Notes: generated from the sequence alone by a model not told the origin. 64,000 bases of DNA from Blastocatellia bacterium (GCA_025057015.1 JANWYG010000002.1:21523-85522); one strand, 5' to 3'; shown: positions 7,238 through 16,939, counted from the stretch's first letter. A program made the numbers and translations.

Positions 7238-8509
7238 TCAAGCTTTAGCTTTAGCCTTGGCCGGCTTAGTCGGCTGCTTATCTAAAGCCGCAGATTTAGC
7301 AACTTCCCGTGCAGCATAAAACCGCTTCCACCAAAGCATAAATGGCGTAGCTATGGCTATAGAAGAATATGTACCGACGATTACACCTATAAATAGAGTA
7401 AGAGAAAATCCCCTAAGCACAGGGCCTCCGAAAAGTACCAAGGCTAGTACCGAAAAGAACGTCAGGCCCGAAGTAATGATCGTACGCGATAGAGTCTGAT
7501 TTATCGCATCGTTAGATATCTTTTCTATAGGATCCCGCTTGCGTAGCTTGAGCATCTCTCGAATGCGATCAAAGATAACTATCGTGTCGTTCATCGAGTA
7601 GCCTATCAAAGTCAAAAGCGCTGCTATGACATTAAGGCTTATCTCCCACCCAAATATAGAGAAAAATGCAAGCGTCACTATCACATCATGCGCCGTGGCA
7701 AGTACAGCCGCTACACCATAGACCCATTCAAACCGAAAAGCTATAAAAACAAGCATGCCGGCAAGCGCCGCTACAGTAACGTATATAGCACGGTTGCGTA
7801 ACTCACGACCTACCTGAGGCCCAACCACCTCAGCGTTAACTACGCTAAAATCCCCTGCATAAAAGTTCGCCTTAAAGAAGTCCCCAAGCTGCGATAGCCC
7901 ACTCAAAGATGATACCTCAGAGACATCTCCTATCAACCCGCCCTTAACCTTATCACGATAGTCAACTACTGCTGTCGCTAGCTTCTCATACTCCTGCCTG
8001 GCAGATGCCTCACCTAAAGAGCTTCTATACTTAAGCGGATCTATCTCCAGCAGCTTCTCCCTTATCGTGTCCCGCCCAACGTTGTTTACATCAAGCTTGC
8101 CTGCACGCTGCTCTGCAGTCACTTCACTGTAGTTAACCGAAAGTGCCTCTATGATAGCCCGCTTGTCAGTATCGATCCCACCAGCTACCTTCTCATCAGA
8201 AAAGGTCTGCGGCATACGTATGAGAACCTCATTCCTTGGAACTTCACCGATCTGACTTGCTACGGGCTGGATAACTACTTTGCTCGAATCTATGCCGCGC
8301 TTAGACAACGCCGTGCGAAGACGAGAGTCATCGACAGGCTTTCTAAAACGTACGTTGACTAAAGTCCCACCAGCAAAGTCTATCCCGAGATTAAATCCCT
8401 TAAGAAAAAAGCACCCAATTCCTACTACGCAGATCGCTATAGACAGAGCAATGAAAAACTTACTCTTGCCTATAAAGTCATAGTTTGCATTCTTGAAGAT
8501 CTCTATCAT
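7238..8509 (-). CDS. secF: Protein translocase subunit SecF
   Basis: The 423-residue protein has the SecF layout. An N-terminal membrane helix is followed by the GFNLGIDFAGGTLV motif near residue 40. A periplasmic domain comes next, and then five membrane helices that include GYSMNDTIVIFDRIREM, the SecF family signature. The periplasmic part is longer than in E. coli SecF (323 residues), with an insertion around residues 80-210. The C-terminus ends in a Lys/Ala-rich tail. With SecD and YajC it uses the proton gradient to help SecYEG-exported proteins leave the translocon. It follows secD after 21 bases. Confidence 0.95.
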   Translation of the reverse strand: MIEIFKNANYDFIGKSKFFIALSIAICVVGIGCFFLKGFNLGIDFAGGTLVNVRFRKPVDDSRLRTALSKRGIDSSKVVIQPVASQIGEVPRNEVLIRMPQTFSDEKVAGGIDTDKRAIIEALSVNYSEVTAEQRAGKLDVNNVGRDTIREKLLEIDPLKYRSSLGEASARQEYEKLATAVVDYRDKVKGGLIGDVSEVSSLSGLSQLGDFFKANFYAGDFSVVNAEVVGPQVGRELRNRAIYVTVAALAGMLVFIAFRFEWVYGVAAVLATAHDVIVTLAFFSIFGWEISLNVIAALLTLIGYSMNDTIVIFDRIREMLKLRKRDPIEKISNDAINQTLSRTIITSGLTFFSVLALVLFGGPVLRGFSLTLFIGVIVGTYSSIAIATPFMLWWKRFYAAREVAKSAALDKQPTKPAKAKAKA

Positions 8510-8530
8510 AAACTTCGTAAGTCCATAAAA

Positions 8531-10189
8531 TTATATGCTTAGCGTTTCGGCCTTCGCACCACCGCTACGCTTCAACCAGTAGCCAAACATAGTCTTTGAG
8601 ACAAAAACCGCTGTAAAAAGATTAGCAAGCAGCCCCGCTATCAGAGTTACAGCAAATCCTCGTATCGGGCCTGTACCAAAGATAAACAGAAAGAAAGCTG
8701 ACACTATCGTAGTAACGTGCGTATCGATGATGGTCAAAAAAGCTTTGTTAAAACCGGCATCCACAGCAGATATGACCACTTTGCCTGCTTTTAGCTCCTC
8801 GCGGATCCGCTCAAAAATCAACACGTTCGAATCCACAGCCATACCTATTAATAATATAATTCCTGCTATGCCAGGCAGAGTCAACGTCGCCTTAAAAAGT
8901 GCAAGCGCTGCCATCAGCATCACTAGATTTAAGATAAGTGCTAAAATGGCATTGATACCAGAAAGTCTGTAATAAAAAACCATAAATATCATAATCAGCA
9001 CTAAACCTACGATCGACGCCACTATTCCCTGACGAATCGAATCCGCTCCCAACGAAGGTCCTACAGTACGTTCCTCTAAATAAACTATTTTCGCAGGTAA
9101 CGCACCAGAACGAAGAACAAGAGCAAGATCTTCGGCCTCCTCCTTGGAAAAATCGCCCGTAATCTGCCCACGATCGCTTATACGGTCGCGGATAGTAGGC
9201 CAAGATTTAACCTGTCCGTTGAGAACTATAGCCAGGTATTTCCCTATATTCGTCCCCGTCCACGCCTCAAAACGCTGTGCTCCGGAAGGATTTAAAGTAA
9301 AGTGGATCTCGTACTCCTCAGAGCCGTAGCGCGAGGGAATTGCTATGGCATCACGCATGTCAAGCCCTGTGATAATCGGCGTGCGTTCTACCACTAGATA
9401 ACCACCTGCTACCTCAGAAGCAGACTTGCTTGGCGCTACGGGCAAAGCCTCTCCCTTTACTCCAGCAGCAGCTCGAGCTGCCTCTAACGTCGGATAAGGC
9501 GTACCATTACCTATAACAGGCCGAAGCTCGAGCTTCGATTCAGCTTTGATAGTGTCCTTTACTCGCTCAGGATTGTCTATTCCTGGCAGCTGAAGAAGTA
9601 TCTGATAGGCTTTCTCAGCACCATGTCGCTGAATAGTCGGCTCAGCTACCCCGAAGGCATTCACTCGATTTTCTATTATGCTCATCGCCTGATCGACGGC
9701 TTGGTTCTTGCGTCTATCGGCATCCGCCGTGTTCATTCTGAACGTTATATTGTTTGCACTGACGCTTGCAGCCCACTCAGGCCCAAGATCATTCTGTGCC
9801 TTTTGCTTGGCCTCGTCAGCCCGAGCCGCATCGCTAACTTCTATTACTATCTCACCTAAAGAAGGGGACGTGACAGACTTTACCGATATTCCAGCCTTCG
9901 CCAAAGTGTCCTTGATACTTACAACTCCGTTATCTGTAATCTGCTTGATTACATCGTCAACCTGTACTTGCATTACTAAGTGTGAGCCACCCTTAAGATC
10001 AAGTCCTAGCCTGATACGTGAAGCGACGTTTGCTTTGATAGCCGACCACGAAGTAAAGTCCTTAAGCATCTCTCTAGCAGAACGTTTGCGCCCTTTTTCG
10101 TCTACCATCCTCGGAAAAACCATCAGCAATATGCTGATAAACGTTACTACTCCTATAAAGATTGCCTTTTGACGAAGATTCTTCTGCAT
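8531..10189 (-). CDS. secD: Protein translocase subunit SecD
   Basis: The 552-residue protein has an N-terminal membrane helix and the GLDLKGGSHLVMQV motif near residue 65. A large periplasmic domain follows (P1 region, with IIENRVNAFGVAEPTIQ). The C-terminal RND-type membrane bundle contains GMAVDSNVLIFERIREE. These are diagnostic for SecD. Its start ATG shares a base with the yajC stop (TAATG), so the two genes are translationally coupled. It forms the auxiliary Sec complex in the inner membrane together with SecF. Confidence 0.96.
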   Translation of the reverse strand: MQKNLRQKAIFIGVVTFISILLMVFPRMVDEKGRKRSAREMLKDFTSWSAIKANVASRIRLGLDLKGGSHLVMQVQVDDVIKQITDNGVVSIKDTLAKAGISVKSVTSPSLGEIVIEVSDAARADEAKQKAQNDLGPEWAASVSANNITFRMNTADADRRKNQAVDQAMSIIENRVNAFGVAEPTIQRHGAEKAYQILLQLPGIDNPERVKDTIKAESKLELRPVIGNGTPYPTLEAARAAAGVKGEALPVAPSKSASEVAGGYLVVERTPIITGLDMRDAIAIPSRYGSEEYEIHFTLNPSGAQRFEAWTGTNIGKYLAIVLNGQVKSWPTIRDRISDRGQITGDFSKEEAEDLALVLRSGALPAKIVYLEERTVGPSLGADSIRQGIVASIVGLVLIMIFMVFYYRLSGINAILALILNLVMLMAALALFKATLTLPGIAGIILLIGMAVDSNVLIFERIREELKAGKVVISAVDAGFNKAFLTIIDTHVTTIVSAFFLFIFGTGPIRGFAVTLIAGLLANLFTAVFVSKTMFGYWLKRSGGAKAETLSI

Positions 10190-10512
10190 TACTTCTTATC
10201 ACTCTCCTTGGAATTCTTCGGCTCTTGAAGTGAAGAGATAGCGTCGCGACGAATGTTTATTTTGACCGTGTCAGCTATCCGCACCTGTACCACTTGATCG
10301 TTGATGTCCGTGATCGTACCGTATATACCGCCAGAAGTTATGATCTTGTCACCTACCTTGAGGTTTCTCAGCATTTCCTCATGCGCACGCTGCCTAGCAC
10401 GCTGAGGCCGGACTATCAAGAAATGATAAAAGATGAAGATCATTATAAAAGGCGGTAGAATAGCTAAAATGCCATCCAACCCGCTACCTTGCAAAAAAAC
10501 AGCTAACTCCAT
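10189..10512 (-). CDS. yajC: Preprotein translocase subunit YajC
   Basis: The 107-residue protein has one N-terminal membrane helix followed by FLIVRPQRARQRAHEEML and the beta-rich cytosolic tail with GDKIITSGGIYGTI, the YajC signature. It associates with SecD and SecF. It sits in the conserved tgt-yajC-secD-secF gene order, 39 bases after tgt, and overlaps secD by the TAATG arrangement. Confidence 0.95.
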   Translation of the reverse strand: MELAVFLQGSGLDGILAILPPFIMIFIFYHFLIVRPQRARQRAHEEMLRNLKVGDKIITSGGIYGTITDINDQVVQVRIADTVKINIRRDAISSLQEPKNSKESDKK

Positions 10513-10551
10513 ATTTACAACAACTGGTTCAACCTTCCGACCCTATGACCC

Positions 10552-11676
10552 TTAGCCGGATAGTGCAGATAAGAAGCTTCTGCGAAAATCCCTAAAGAGG
10601 CCGCAGCGGATAGAGTGCCTAATCTTTTTCATAGTATCAAGATAGAAATAGATATTGTGATACGTACAAAGAATAGATGCAAGTATCTCTGCCGACTTAT
10701 AAAGATGACGAATATAAGAACGAGAATATCGTCTGCAGACCCTACAGCCACAGCTCGGATCAAGCGGCCGAACGTCCCTGGCAAATTCAGCATTCTTTAT
10801 GTTTAACTTACCAGAAGAAGTAAATACCTGCCCATTACGGGCGTTCCGCGTAGGCATCACACAATCGAACATATCTACCCCACGAGCCACACACTCGACC
10901 AGATCCTCAGGCGTTCCGACTCCCATCAGATATCGTGGCTTATGAGCAGGTAGACACGAAGCAGTGTATTCAGCTATGTCATAGGTGTACTGCTTCGCCT
11001 CTCCAACCGACAGCCCGCCTATCGCGTAACCAGCAAAACCAATCTCGAGAAGTTGCTCGACACTCCGCAGACGAGTCTCCTGCCAGATCCCCCCTTGCAC
11101 TATGCCAAACAATACAGCCCTTTTAGAAAGAGCCAGATCTTGCTCAGCAAGACGCTTAAATTCATCCGCAGATCGACGCGCCCAACGAGTGGTAAGCTCA
11201 AGAGAGTCAATTACTTGCTCCTTGCTGGCCGGATACGGTGTACACTCGTCAAAGGCCATTATGATATCTGACCCTAGAGCTACTTGAATCTGTATCGACC
11301 TTTCAGGAGTAAGCAAATGAAAAGTCCCATCTATATGGGATTTAAAAGTTACGCCCTCTTCAGTCCTTCTGCTTATCTGGGCTAGACTGTAGACCTGAAA
11401 ACCACCACTATCGGTCAAAATAGGCCGCCGCCAAGACATGAATTCATGAAGTCCGCCCATCTCTCGAATCAGTTCGTGCCCCGGCCGTAAATAAAGATGA
11501 TATGTGTTACCTAAGATAATCTCAGCCCCAACCTCCTCAAGCATATCCTGCGTCATGGCCTTGACCGAACCACACGTACCTACGGGCATAAATACAGGCG
11601 TTTCTATGACCCCATGAGCAGTCTCTATCAGGCCAAGCCTAGCACCGGAATCTTCTGCAACCAGTCTAAAAAACAC
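10552..11676 (-). CDS. tgt: Queuine tRNA-ribosyltransferase
   Basis: The 374-residue enzyme starts at a GTG preceded by GAGAGGGG. It carries the catalytic segments of bacterial TGT: ILTDSGGFQVYSL with the first catalytic Asp, GGLSVGE, VGTPEDLVECV, and GVDMFDCVMPTRNARNG with the second catalytic Asp. A zinc site CGCRVC with a downstream His completes the set. It exchanges guanine-34 for preQ1 in tRNAs with GUN anticodons on the way to queuosine. It is the first gene of the tgt-yajC-secDF set. Confidence 0.95.
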   Translation of the reverse strand: MFFRLVAEDSGARLGLIETAHGVIETPVFMPVGTCGSVKAMTQDMLEEVGAEIILGNTYHLYLRPGHELIREMGGLHEFMSWRRPILTDSGGFQVYSLAQISRRTEEGVTFKSHIDGTFHLLTPERSIQIQVALGSDIIMAFDECTPYPASKEQVIDSLELTTRWARRSADEFKRLAEQDLALSKRAVLFGIVQGGIWQETRLRSVEQLLEIGFAGYAIGGLSVGEAKQYTYDIAEYTASCLPAHKPRYLMGVGTPEDLVECVARGVDMFDCVMPTRNARNGQVFTSSGKLNIKNAEFARDVRPLDPSCGCRVCRRYSRSYIRHLYKSAEILASILCTYHNIYFYLDTMKKIRHSIRCGLFRDFRRSFLSALSG

Positions 11677-11859
11677 CCGCCCCTCTCAAAAATTGCCCCA
11701 AAAAGAGCAACCTCTAGCAGTGCTATCTGCAGAACTTTTTAAAGGCAAAAGAGTAAGACTTTGTGAAGAAAAGACTCTAAAACTTCACCAAGACAAACCT
11801 ATCAACTACTTTCTCGCAAATGCATTTAACTAGAGCTACTGCGTAAGTTAAGTGCAAGC

Positions 11860-13212
11860 CTACAGCAGCTCTACCTGCGGCGAGACTTTGCTTTTCGGTA
11901 TCAATGCCGGCCAATAGGCCACTACCTCTTCCACTTTCGGCCTGCCTCCAGCAAAACCTGTCACCGTAGGTGGCCCCGTCAAGATAAGCGGCGCTATCTC
12001 CTTGGTAAAACGTTCAACGTCGGCCTTACTACCGCTACGAACGCCTACACGTAACTGCACCTCGGCCAGATCGGGAGAAGGCTCTCCAGCTAAAGGACCG
12101 TGACAAGCATTCACGCCTACATACTCGGTCAGTATCTCCTCAAAGCGTAGACCCAGAGCTTCAAGCCGCTTTCTAAGTATCTTATCTGCCGACTTCGCCT
12201 TTTTGTACGCATCCGGCCAAGCATAGACAAGCGTCCCAATCGCTTTATAACCACACTGGTAGCTTATCGACACTTTGTAACTGTCCGTAGCAGGCCTCCC
12301 TTTTATTCCCCAAAATCTAACTCTATCGTTGCCAAGATCTTCGAGCTGGATCGTGGTAAAGTCAGCTATACAATCCGGCGTGATATAGCTTCTCGGATCG
12401 CCCATCTCATAGACGAGCTGCTCCTTAACTATGGCAGAAGTAATCCTCCCGCCCGTTCCCTCATGCTTAGTAATGACAAAAGTGCCATCCTCATACGCCT
12501 CTACTATCGGATAGCCAACGTTCCAAAGGTCCGGTATCGACTCCCAATCGACTTGGCAATTACCACCACTAGCTTGTGCCCCACATTCTATAGTGTGACC
12601 AGCTATAGTACCTGCAGCAAGTTTGTCCCAATCATCCTCACTCCAATTAAACTCATAGATCATAGGAGCAAGCGTAAGTCCTGTGTCAGTGCAGCGTCCC
12701 GTAATCACTACTTGAGCACCTAGACGCAAGGCATCTACTATCGGCCATGCTCCAAAGTAAACGTTTGCGCTCTGTACTCGATCACGCACGCTAGCCAGTG
12801 GCTCTCCCGTATCGAGGTTAGCAAGCTCCAGCCCCTCGGCTAACATCTCGTCTAGCCGCGACATAATGTCATCACCAGCAACTATTCCTATCCGAACATC
12901 AATGCCTAGCTTCTGAGCCACTGCAGCCACTGCCTCAGCACAGCCACGTGGATTCACACCACCGGCGTTGGCTACGATCTTGATACCGCGATCGATACAT
13001 GTAGGCAGTATTCGTTCGAGCAGCGGAACAAAGTCACGTGCATAGCCAGCTTTCGGATCACGAGCCCGCTGTTTTTGCATTATCGACATGGTCACTTCAG
13101 CAAGATAATCGAGTACAAGATAGTCCACCGGTCCGCCTTCTACTTGTTTTACCGGAGCTTCCAACATATCTCCCCAAAAACCTTGTCCGCTAGCTATCCT
13201 GATAGCCCTCAT
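11860..13212 (-). CDS. Acyclic terpene utilisation AtuA-like (DUF1446) protein
   Basis: The ATG at 13212 is chosen because it falls 8 bases after the upstream hydratase stop and begins the conserved [15 protein letters not shown] segment. A longer frame to 13305 would overlap the upstream gene. The 450-residue protein covers the DUF1446 domain, with [38 protein letters not shown] and [11 protein letters not shown]. The family is named for AtuA of the Pseudomonas citronellol/geranyl-CoA pathway, but its reaction is not established. Here it closes an operon of CoA-ester enzymes, which suggests a role in branched or unusual acyl-CoA breakdown. No geranyl-CoA carboxylase is nearby. Confidence 0.8.
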   Translation of the reverse strand: MRAIRIASGQGFWGDMLEAPVKQVEGGPVDYLVLDYLAEVTMSIMQKQRARDPKAGYARDFVPLLERILPTCIDRGIKIVANAGGVNPRGCAEAVAAVAQKLGIDVRIGIVAGDDIMSRLDEMLAEGLELANLDTGEPLASVRDRVQSANVYFGAWPIVDALRLGAQVVITGRCTDTGLTLAPMIYEFNWSEDDWDKLAAGTIAGHTIECGAQASGGNCQVDWESIPDLWNVGYPIVEAYEDGTFVITKHEGTGGRITSAIVKEQLVYEMGDPRSYITPDCIADFTTIQLEDLGNDRVRFWGIKGRPATDSYKVSISYQCGYKAIGTLVYAWPDAYKKAKSADKILRKRLEALGLRFEEILTEYVGVNACHGPLAGEPSPDLAEVQLRVGVRSGSKADVERFTKEIAPLILTGPPTVTGFAGGRPKVEEVVAYWPALIPKSKVSPQVELL

Positions 13213-13219
13213 ATATCCC

Positions 13220-13996
13220 CTACTTGCCAATAAACTGTGGCTTACGTTTCTCCAAGAAAGCCTTGACGCCTTCTTCTTTATCTTGGCTAGAGAAGCAAAG
13301 CGCAAACAGATCTATCTCACGCTCAAGCCCCTCACGCAACGTCAGCCGAGCAGCACTCTTTACAGCCTCTTTCGCCATCCTAAGCGCAATAGGGCTCATC
13401 TCAGCTATGCGGTTTGCGAGCTCCATGGTCCTTGCCTCTAGCTCTGATTGCGGGTAGACATGGTTGACCAGACCAAGTGCCTTTGCTTCCTCGGCTTTGA
13501 TCATATCGCCAGTAAGTATCAATTCCATCGCCTTACCTTCACCTATTAAACGCGTAAGACGCTGTGTGCCACCTCCTCCTGGAATGATACCAAGCTTTAT
13601 CTCCGGTTGCCCAAACTGCGCATTTTCGCTTGCTATGCGTATGTCACAAGAAAGCGCCACTTCGCAGCCACCACCTAGGCAAAAGCCGTTGATCATAGCT
13701 ATTACCGGCTTAGGAAACTCCTCAAAAGCATCAAACATCCGCTTAGCAAGCATCACCTCGCGCTGTTCGAGCGCAGTTCTACCAGCAAACTCGGTTATAT
13801 CAGCTCCGGCTATGAAGGCTTTTTCTCCAGCACCAGTAACCACTAGCACTCGCACTTCATCATTAGCTCGAAGAGAATCGAGCGCCGCAATTATTTCAGA
13901 CCGCGTCGCTATGTTGAGCGCATTCAGTTTATTTGGACGATTTACGGTAAGTACCGCAACTCTACCACGTATATCTAGCAAGATATTTTCGTACAT
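13220..13996 (-). CDS. Enoyl-CoA hydratase (crotonase family)
   Basis: The 258-residue protein is a classical crotonase. It has an oxyanion-hole region (IAGADI), [11 protein letters not shown] with the first catalytic Glu, and [19 protein letters not shown] with the second catalytic Glu. Both glutamates of rat mitochondrial hydratase are conserved, so it should hydrate trans-2-enoyl-CoA to 3-hydroxyacyl-CoA. It follows the 3-hydroxyacyl-CoA dehydrogenase gene by 10 bases, and the two would give consecutive beta-oxidation steps. Confidence 0.92.
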   Translation of the reverse strand: MYENILLDIRGRVAVLTVNRPNKLNALNIATRSEIIAALDSLRANDEVRVLVVTGAGEKAFIAGADITEFAGRTALEQREVMLAKRMFDAFEEFPKPVIAMINGFCLGGGCEVALSCDIRIASENAQFGQPEIKLGIIPGGGGTQRLTRLIGEGKAMELILTGDMIKAEEAKALGLVNHVYPQSELEARTMELANRIAEMSPIALRMAKEAVKSAARLTLREGLEREIDLFALCFSSQDKEEGVKAFLEKRKPQFIGK

Positions 13997-14006
13997 CGCT
14001 TACTCC

Positions 14007-14861
14007 TCATTCTGTCCACTTATAGAAACCTTCGCCAGACTTACGGCCCAGCTTACCTTCAGCTACCATTTGACGCAGCAGTCGAGGTGCACGAAATACC
14101 TCGCTACCCAGCGTCTGATATAAATAGTCAGCTATGCTGAGCCGCACATCTAGTCCTACCAGATCCGTCAACCTCAGTGGTCCCATCGGATGGTTATAGC
14201 CAAGCTCCATAGCTTTGTCTATGTCTTGAGCACTTGCTACGCCTTGCTCTAACATCCTTATAGCCTCTAACCCCAAGGCGACACCGAGCCTGCTCGAGGC
14301 AAAACCCGGATAGTTGCGTACCACGATAGGCTCTTTACCCATCCTACGGGCTATATCCTTTGCAGTGTCTATCGCTTCAGACGAAGTAGCCTCAGTATGC
14401 ACTATTTCCAGCAGTTTCATAATATGTACGGGGTTAAAGAAATGCATACCGAGCACAAGCTCCGGCCTAGCCGTCGCTGCAGCTATCCTAGCAACGCTCA
14501 GCGAGGAAGTGTTTGTGGCCAGCAAGGCCTGAGGTTTACACAAACTGTCCAATTTCGCAAACACTTCAAGTTTAAGTTCTAACGACTCTGGCACAGCTTC
14601 GATCACAAGATCGGCATCAGCAACTGCTGCTGCCAGATCCAAAGTAGAGCTTATCCGGCACAGCACCGCATCCCTATCTTCGGAACGCATCTTGCCTTTC
14701 TCTACCGCTTTTTCCAAATTCCTTCCGATGTTAGCTAAGGCACGCTCCAATACTTCCTCAGCAAGGTCATACAAAGAAACGCTGTAGCCTGCCTGAGCGG
14801 CTACTTGAGCTATGCCGTGCCCCATCGTTCCAGCACCTACTACAGCTACCTTCTGTATCAT
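14007..14861 (-). CDS. 3-hydroxybutyryl-CoA dehydrogenase (Hbd/PaaH family)
   Basis: The 284-residue enzyme has an N-terminal Rossmann motif GAGTMGHGIA and the catalytic His segment GMHFFNPVHIMKLLEIV. NYPGFASSRLG and the C-terminal helical domain with GYNHPMGPLRLTDLVGLD follow. It oxidises 3-hydroxyacyl-CoA to 3-oxoacyl-CoA with NAD+. Its ATG overlaps the stop of the phosphatase gene upstream by 4 bases (ATGA). It is a stand-alone dehydrogenase, unlike the fused FadN at 30201-32612. Confidence 0.93.
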   Translation of the reverse strand: MIQKVAVVGAGTMGHGIAQVAAQAGYSVSLYDLAEEVLERALANIGRNLEKAVEKGKMRSEDRDAVLCRISSTLDLAAAVADADLVIEAVPESLELKLEVFAKLDSLCKPQALLATNTSSLSVARIAAATARPELVLGMHFFNPVHIMKLLEIVHTEATSSEAIDTAKDIARRMGKEPIVVRNYPGFASSRLGVALGLEAIRMLEQGVASAQDIDKAMELGYNHPMGPLRLTDLVGLDVRLSIADYLYQTLGSEVFRAPRLLRQMVAEGKLGRKSGEGFYKWTE

Positions 14862-15313
14862 ATGCCTTCGATAAGATGTGGATAAGGTTCACAGAAGCGA
14901 GATAGTTTCATAACATCAGTCGCCTCGTCGAGGCTATGCCCCAAATACCAATGAAGATAGGCAATCACCACCGTAGGCGAGCGGTTTATTCCTGCCGTAC
15001 AGTGTACGTAGACTCGATGTCCTTTGTTAAGTAGTTCAGAGAGCGCTAAAGCCGCACCTCGAAGATTGTTCCTCAAATCCTCTGGATCAAAATCCCTAAT
15101 AGGGTGTCGCACAACTTCTATGCCAGCTTCGGCGTAGTAGTTCAGCATTTGTTGCCAATCTATGGAATATAACCTCATGTCTAAATCAGTCTGGAGGTTG
15201 AGCACAGCATCGATCCCGCAGCTAAGAAGTGTCTTTACGTCTGCTCGGTTAGTTGGTACAGAACCCACATAGATGTTTTCGGTTACTCTGTCAAAGTCTA
15301 TGTCAAAACTCAT
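14858..15313 (-). CDS. Dual-specificity protein phosphatase family protein
   Basis: The 151-residue protein has the cysteine phosphatase signature HCTAGINRSPT (HCx5RS) near residue 104 and an Asp-rich general-acid loop (HPIRDFDPED) about 30 residues earlier. Size and pattern fit the VHR-like dual-specificity phosphatases, which remove phosphate from Tyr and Ser/Thr or from non-protein substrates such as glucans or phosphoinositides. It lies between a PaaG-like isomerase gene (2-base gap) and a hydroxyacyl-CoA dehydrogenase gene (4-base overlap), so it is part of the acyl-CoA operon. Its substrate cannot be read from the sequence. Confidence 0.85.
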   Translation of the reverse strand: MSFDIDFDRVTENIYVGSVPTNRADVKTLLSCGIDAVLNLQTDLDMRLYSIDWQQMLNYYAEAGIEVVRHPIRDFDPEDLRNNLRGAALALSELLNKGHRVYVHCTAGINRSPTVVIAYLHWYLGHSLDEATDVMKLSRFCEPYPHLIEGI

Positions 15314-15315
15314 AC

Positions 15316-16098
15316 CTACCTTCCTGTAAAGACAGGTCTGCGGCGTTCTAGAAATGCCTCTATTCCCTCTTGTGCATCATCTGACAAGAAACACTCCAGC
15401 TGTGCTTTTTCCTCTCTGTCCAGAGCAGCCTCTAGCTCAGCACCTGTAGCCGCATAAATAGATCTTTTAGCCAGAGCGACGCTTCGAGGAGCAGCCTGAA
15501 GAAGCTTCTGTGACAAGCTTGTAACCGCCTGAGGTAAGTCTTCGGCGGGATACACAGCGTCCACTAGGCGTAGTTTGAGTGCCTCATAAGCATCTATGAC
15601 TTCGCCGGTAAAGATGAGCCTACAGGCAGTTGAAGTACCTACCAGCTGTGGCAAAAGCAGCGAGCTACCCCAATCAGGATGTAGACCAAGTTTAACAAAC
15701 GACTGAGCAAAGCTTGCTTCCTGAGAGGCAATGCGTAGATCACAAGCTAGCGCTAAGCTCAGGCCTGCACCGGCAGCAACACCGTTTATTACTGCTACTA
15801 CTGGTTTAGGCAAGGTTCTGATCCTAATGACTATTCTTCGTCCAAGTTCTAGTAAGCGCTTGAAACCCTCGACATCGCCACACCGTCGTAGTTCTGCCAT
15901 GTAGCTTACGTCACCGCCCGCACAGAAGGCTCGGCCTGCACCGGTAATAACAACGAGCTGTACTCCATCATCACTAGCAGCTTCTTCTAGAGCATCAAGC
16001 AGCAGCTCGCGCATATTTGCAAACAGAGCATTGAGCTTTTGCGGTCGATTGAGAGTAATTCGCAGCAGTTTGTCCTCGCGTTCAGTTAGTACCAGCAT
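15316..16098 (-). CDS. PaaG-like enoyl-CoA hydratase/isomerase
   Basis: The 260-residue protein is a crotonase-fold enzyme but lacks both hydratase glutamates. The first position is Ser in GAGLSLALACD, and the second is Phe in AQSFVKLG. Instead it has an Asp in LGLHPDWGSS, which matches the catalytic Asp of PaaG-type isomerases and some dehalogenases. An enoyl-CoA isomerase or ring-epoxide isomerase activity is therefore more likely than hydration. It shares a TAATG junction with the upstream hydratase gene and precedes the phosphatase gene by 2 bases. Confidence 0.85.
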   Translation of the reverse strand: MLVLTEREDKLLRITLNRPQKLNALFANMRELLLDALEEAASDDGVQLVVITGAGRAFCAGGDVSYMAELRRCGDVEGFKRLLELGRRIVIRIRTLPKPVVAVINGVAAGAGLSLALACDLRIASQEASFAQSFVKLGLHPDWGSSLLLPQLVGTSTACRLIFTGEVIDAYEALKLRLVDAVYPAEDLPQAVTSLSQKLLQAAPRSVALAKRSIYAATGAELEAALDREEKAQLECFLSDDAQEGIEAFLERRRPVFTGR

Positions 16099-16886
16099 TA
16101 CTCTCCCCGGAAAGATGGACGCCGCTTTTCAAGATATGCCGAAAGCCCCTCTTTCGCATCGCTGCTACGGAAGAGCTGTTGCTGCAGCTCTCTCTCCAAG
16201 GCTAATCCCTCATGCAAGCCCATTTCGAGCCCAGACTGCACGGCGCGCTTTATTGCACCTACAGCTAAGCAAGCACGACCAGGCAAGGTAAACTGCCTTG
16301 CAAAGTCAAGCACCTTATCAAAGAAGCCTTCGTCATCATACACAGCATTTACTAGACCCAGACGAAGAGCTTCGTCGAAGTCATAAGTAGCTCCGCTAAC
16401 CATCATCTCGATAGCGCGAGCTTTGCCCACAAGTCTTGCCAGCCGTTGTGTCCCTCCTGTACCAGGCAGCACACCGAGATTAACTTCGGGAAGCCCTATC
16501 CGACCACCGCCGCGGCGAGCTATACGTACATCAGCTGCAAGCGCTACTTCCAGCCCTCCGCCTACGGTATGCCCGTTAAGAGCTGCTATAACAAGTTTTG
16601 GGGTTTGTTCGAGCCGATTGAGTGTCTCGTTAGCATGCAGACAGAAATAGTACTTGAACTCAGGACTAACCTCGGCCAGCATGCGGATGTTCGCGCCAGC
16701 GCAGAAGAACTTTTCGCCCGCTCCACGCAAGACTATGACGTCGACTTCGCGGTCCATCCTAGCTTCTAGGATAGCTTCGTCCATTTGCTTCATCATCTCG
16801 TAGCTGTAAGTATTTGCAGGTGGGTCATTAAGCTCTATAATTGCTATCCGGTCGACTTTGCTGTAATTGATCAGTTGCGAGGTCAT
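16098..16886 (-). CDS. Enoyl-CoA hydratase/isomerase family protein
   Basis: The 262-residue protein has both crotonase glutamates, in GGGLEVALAAD and GLPEVNLGVLPGTGGTQRL, and the oxyanion-hole segment FCAGANI. It should act as an enoyl-CoA hydratase. It is the first gene of the acyl-CoA operon and is read from a consensus-like promoter at 16924-16953. CGGAG lies 9 bases before the ATG. Its stop codon overlaps the next start. Confidence 0.9.
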   Translation of the reverse strand: MTSQLINYSKVDRIAIIELNDPPANTYSYEMMKQMDEAILEARMDREVDVIVLRGAGEKFFCAGANIRMLAEVSPEFKYYFCLHANETLNRLEQTPKLVIAALNGHTVGGGLEVALAADVRIARRGGGRIGLPEVNLGVLPGTGGTQRLARLVGKARAIEMMVSGATYDFDEALRLGLVNAVYDDEGFFDKVLDFARQFTLPGRACLAVGAIKRAVQSGLEMGLHEGLALERELQQQLFRSSDAKEGLSAYLEKRRPSFRGE

Positions 16887-16910
16887 ACTCGAAAGCTCCG
16901 CGTAACTACT

Positions 16911-16939
16911 TTGGAGAAAGCGGAGAATATCTTGATAAA
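16911..16939 (+). promoter_or_regulatory. Candidate promoter of cysS
   Basis: TTGGAG (16911-16916) and GATAAA (16934-16939) are separated by 17 bases, 40 bases before the cysS ATG. It overlaps the divergent promoter of the acyl-CoA operon, so the two could compete for RNA polymerase. Confidence 0.4.

Noticed and set aside
13464..14123. Plus-strand open frame of about 219 residues opposite the hydratase/dehydrogenase genes
   Set aside because: It lies wholly antisense to two well-conserved genes and has no recognisable motif.
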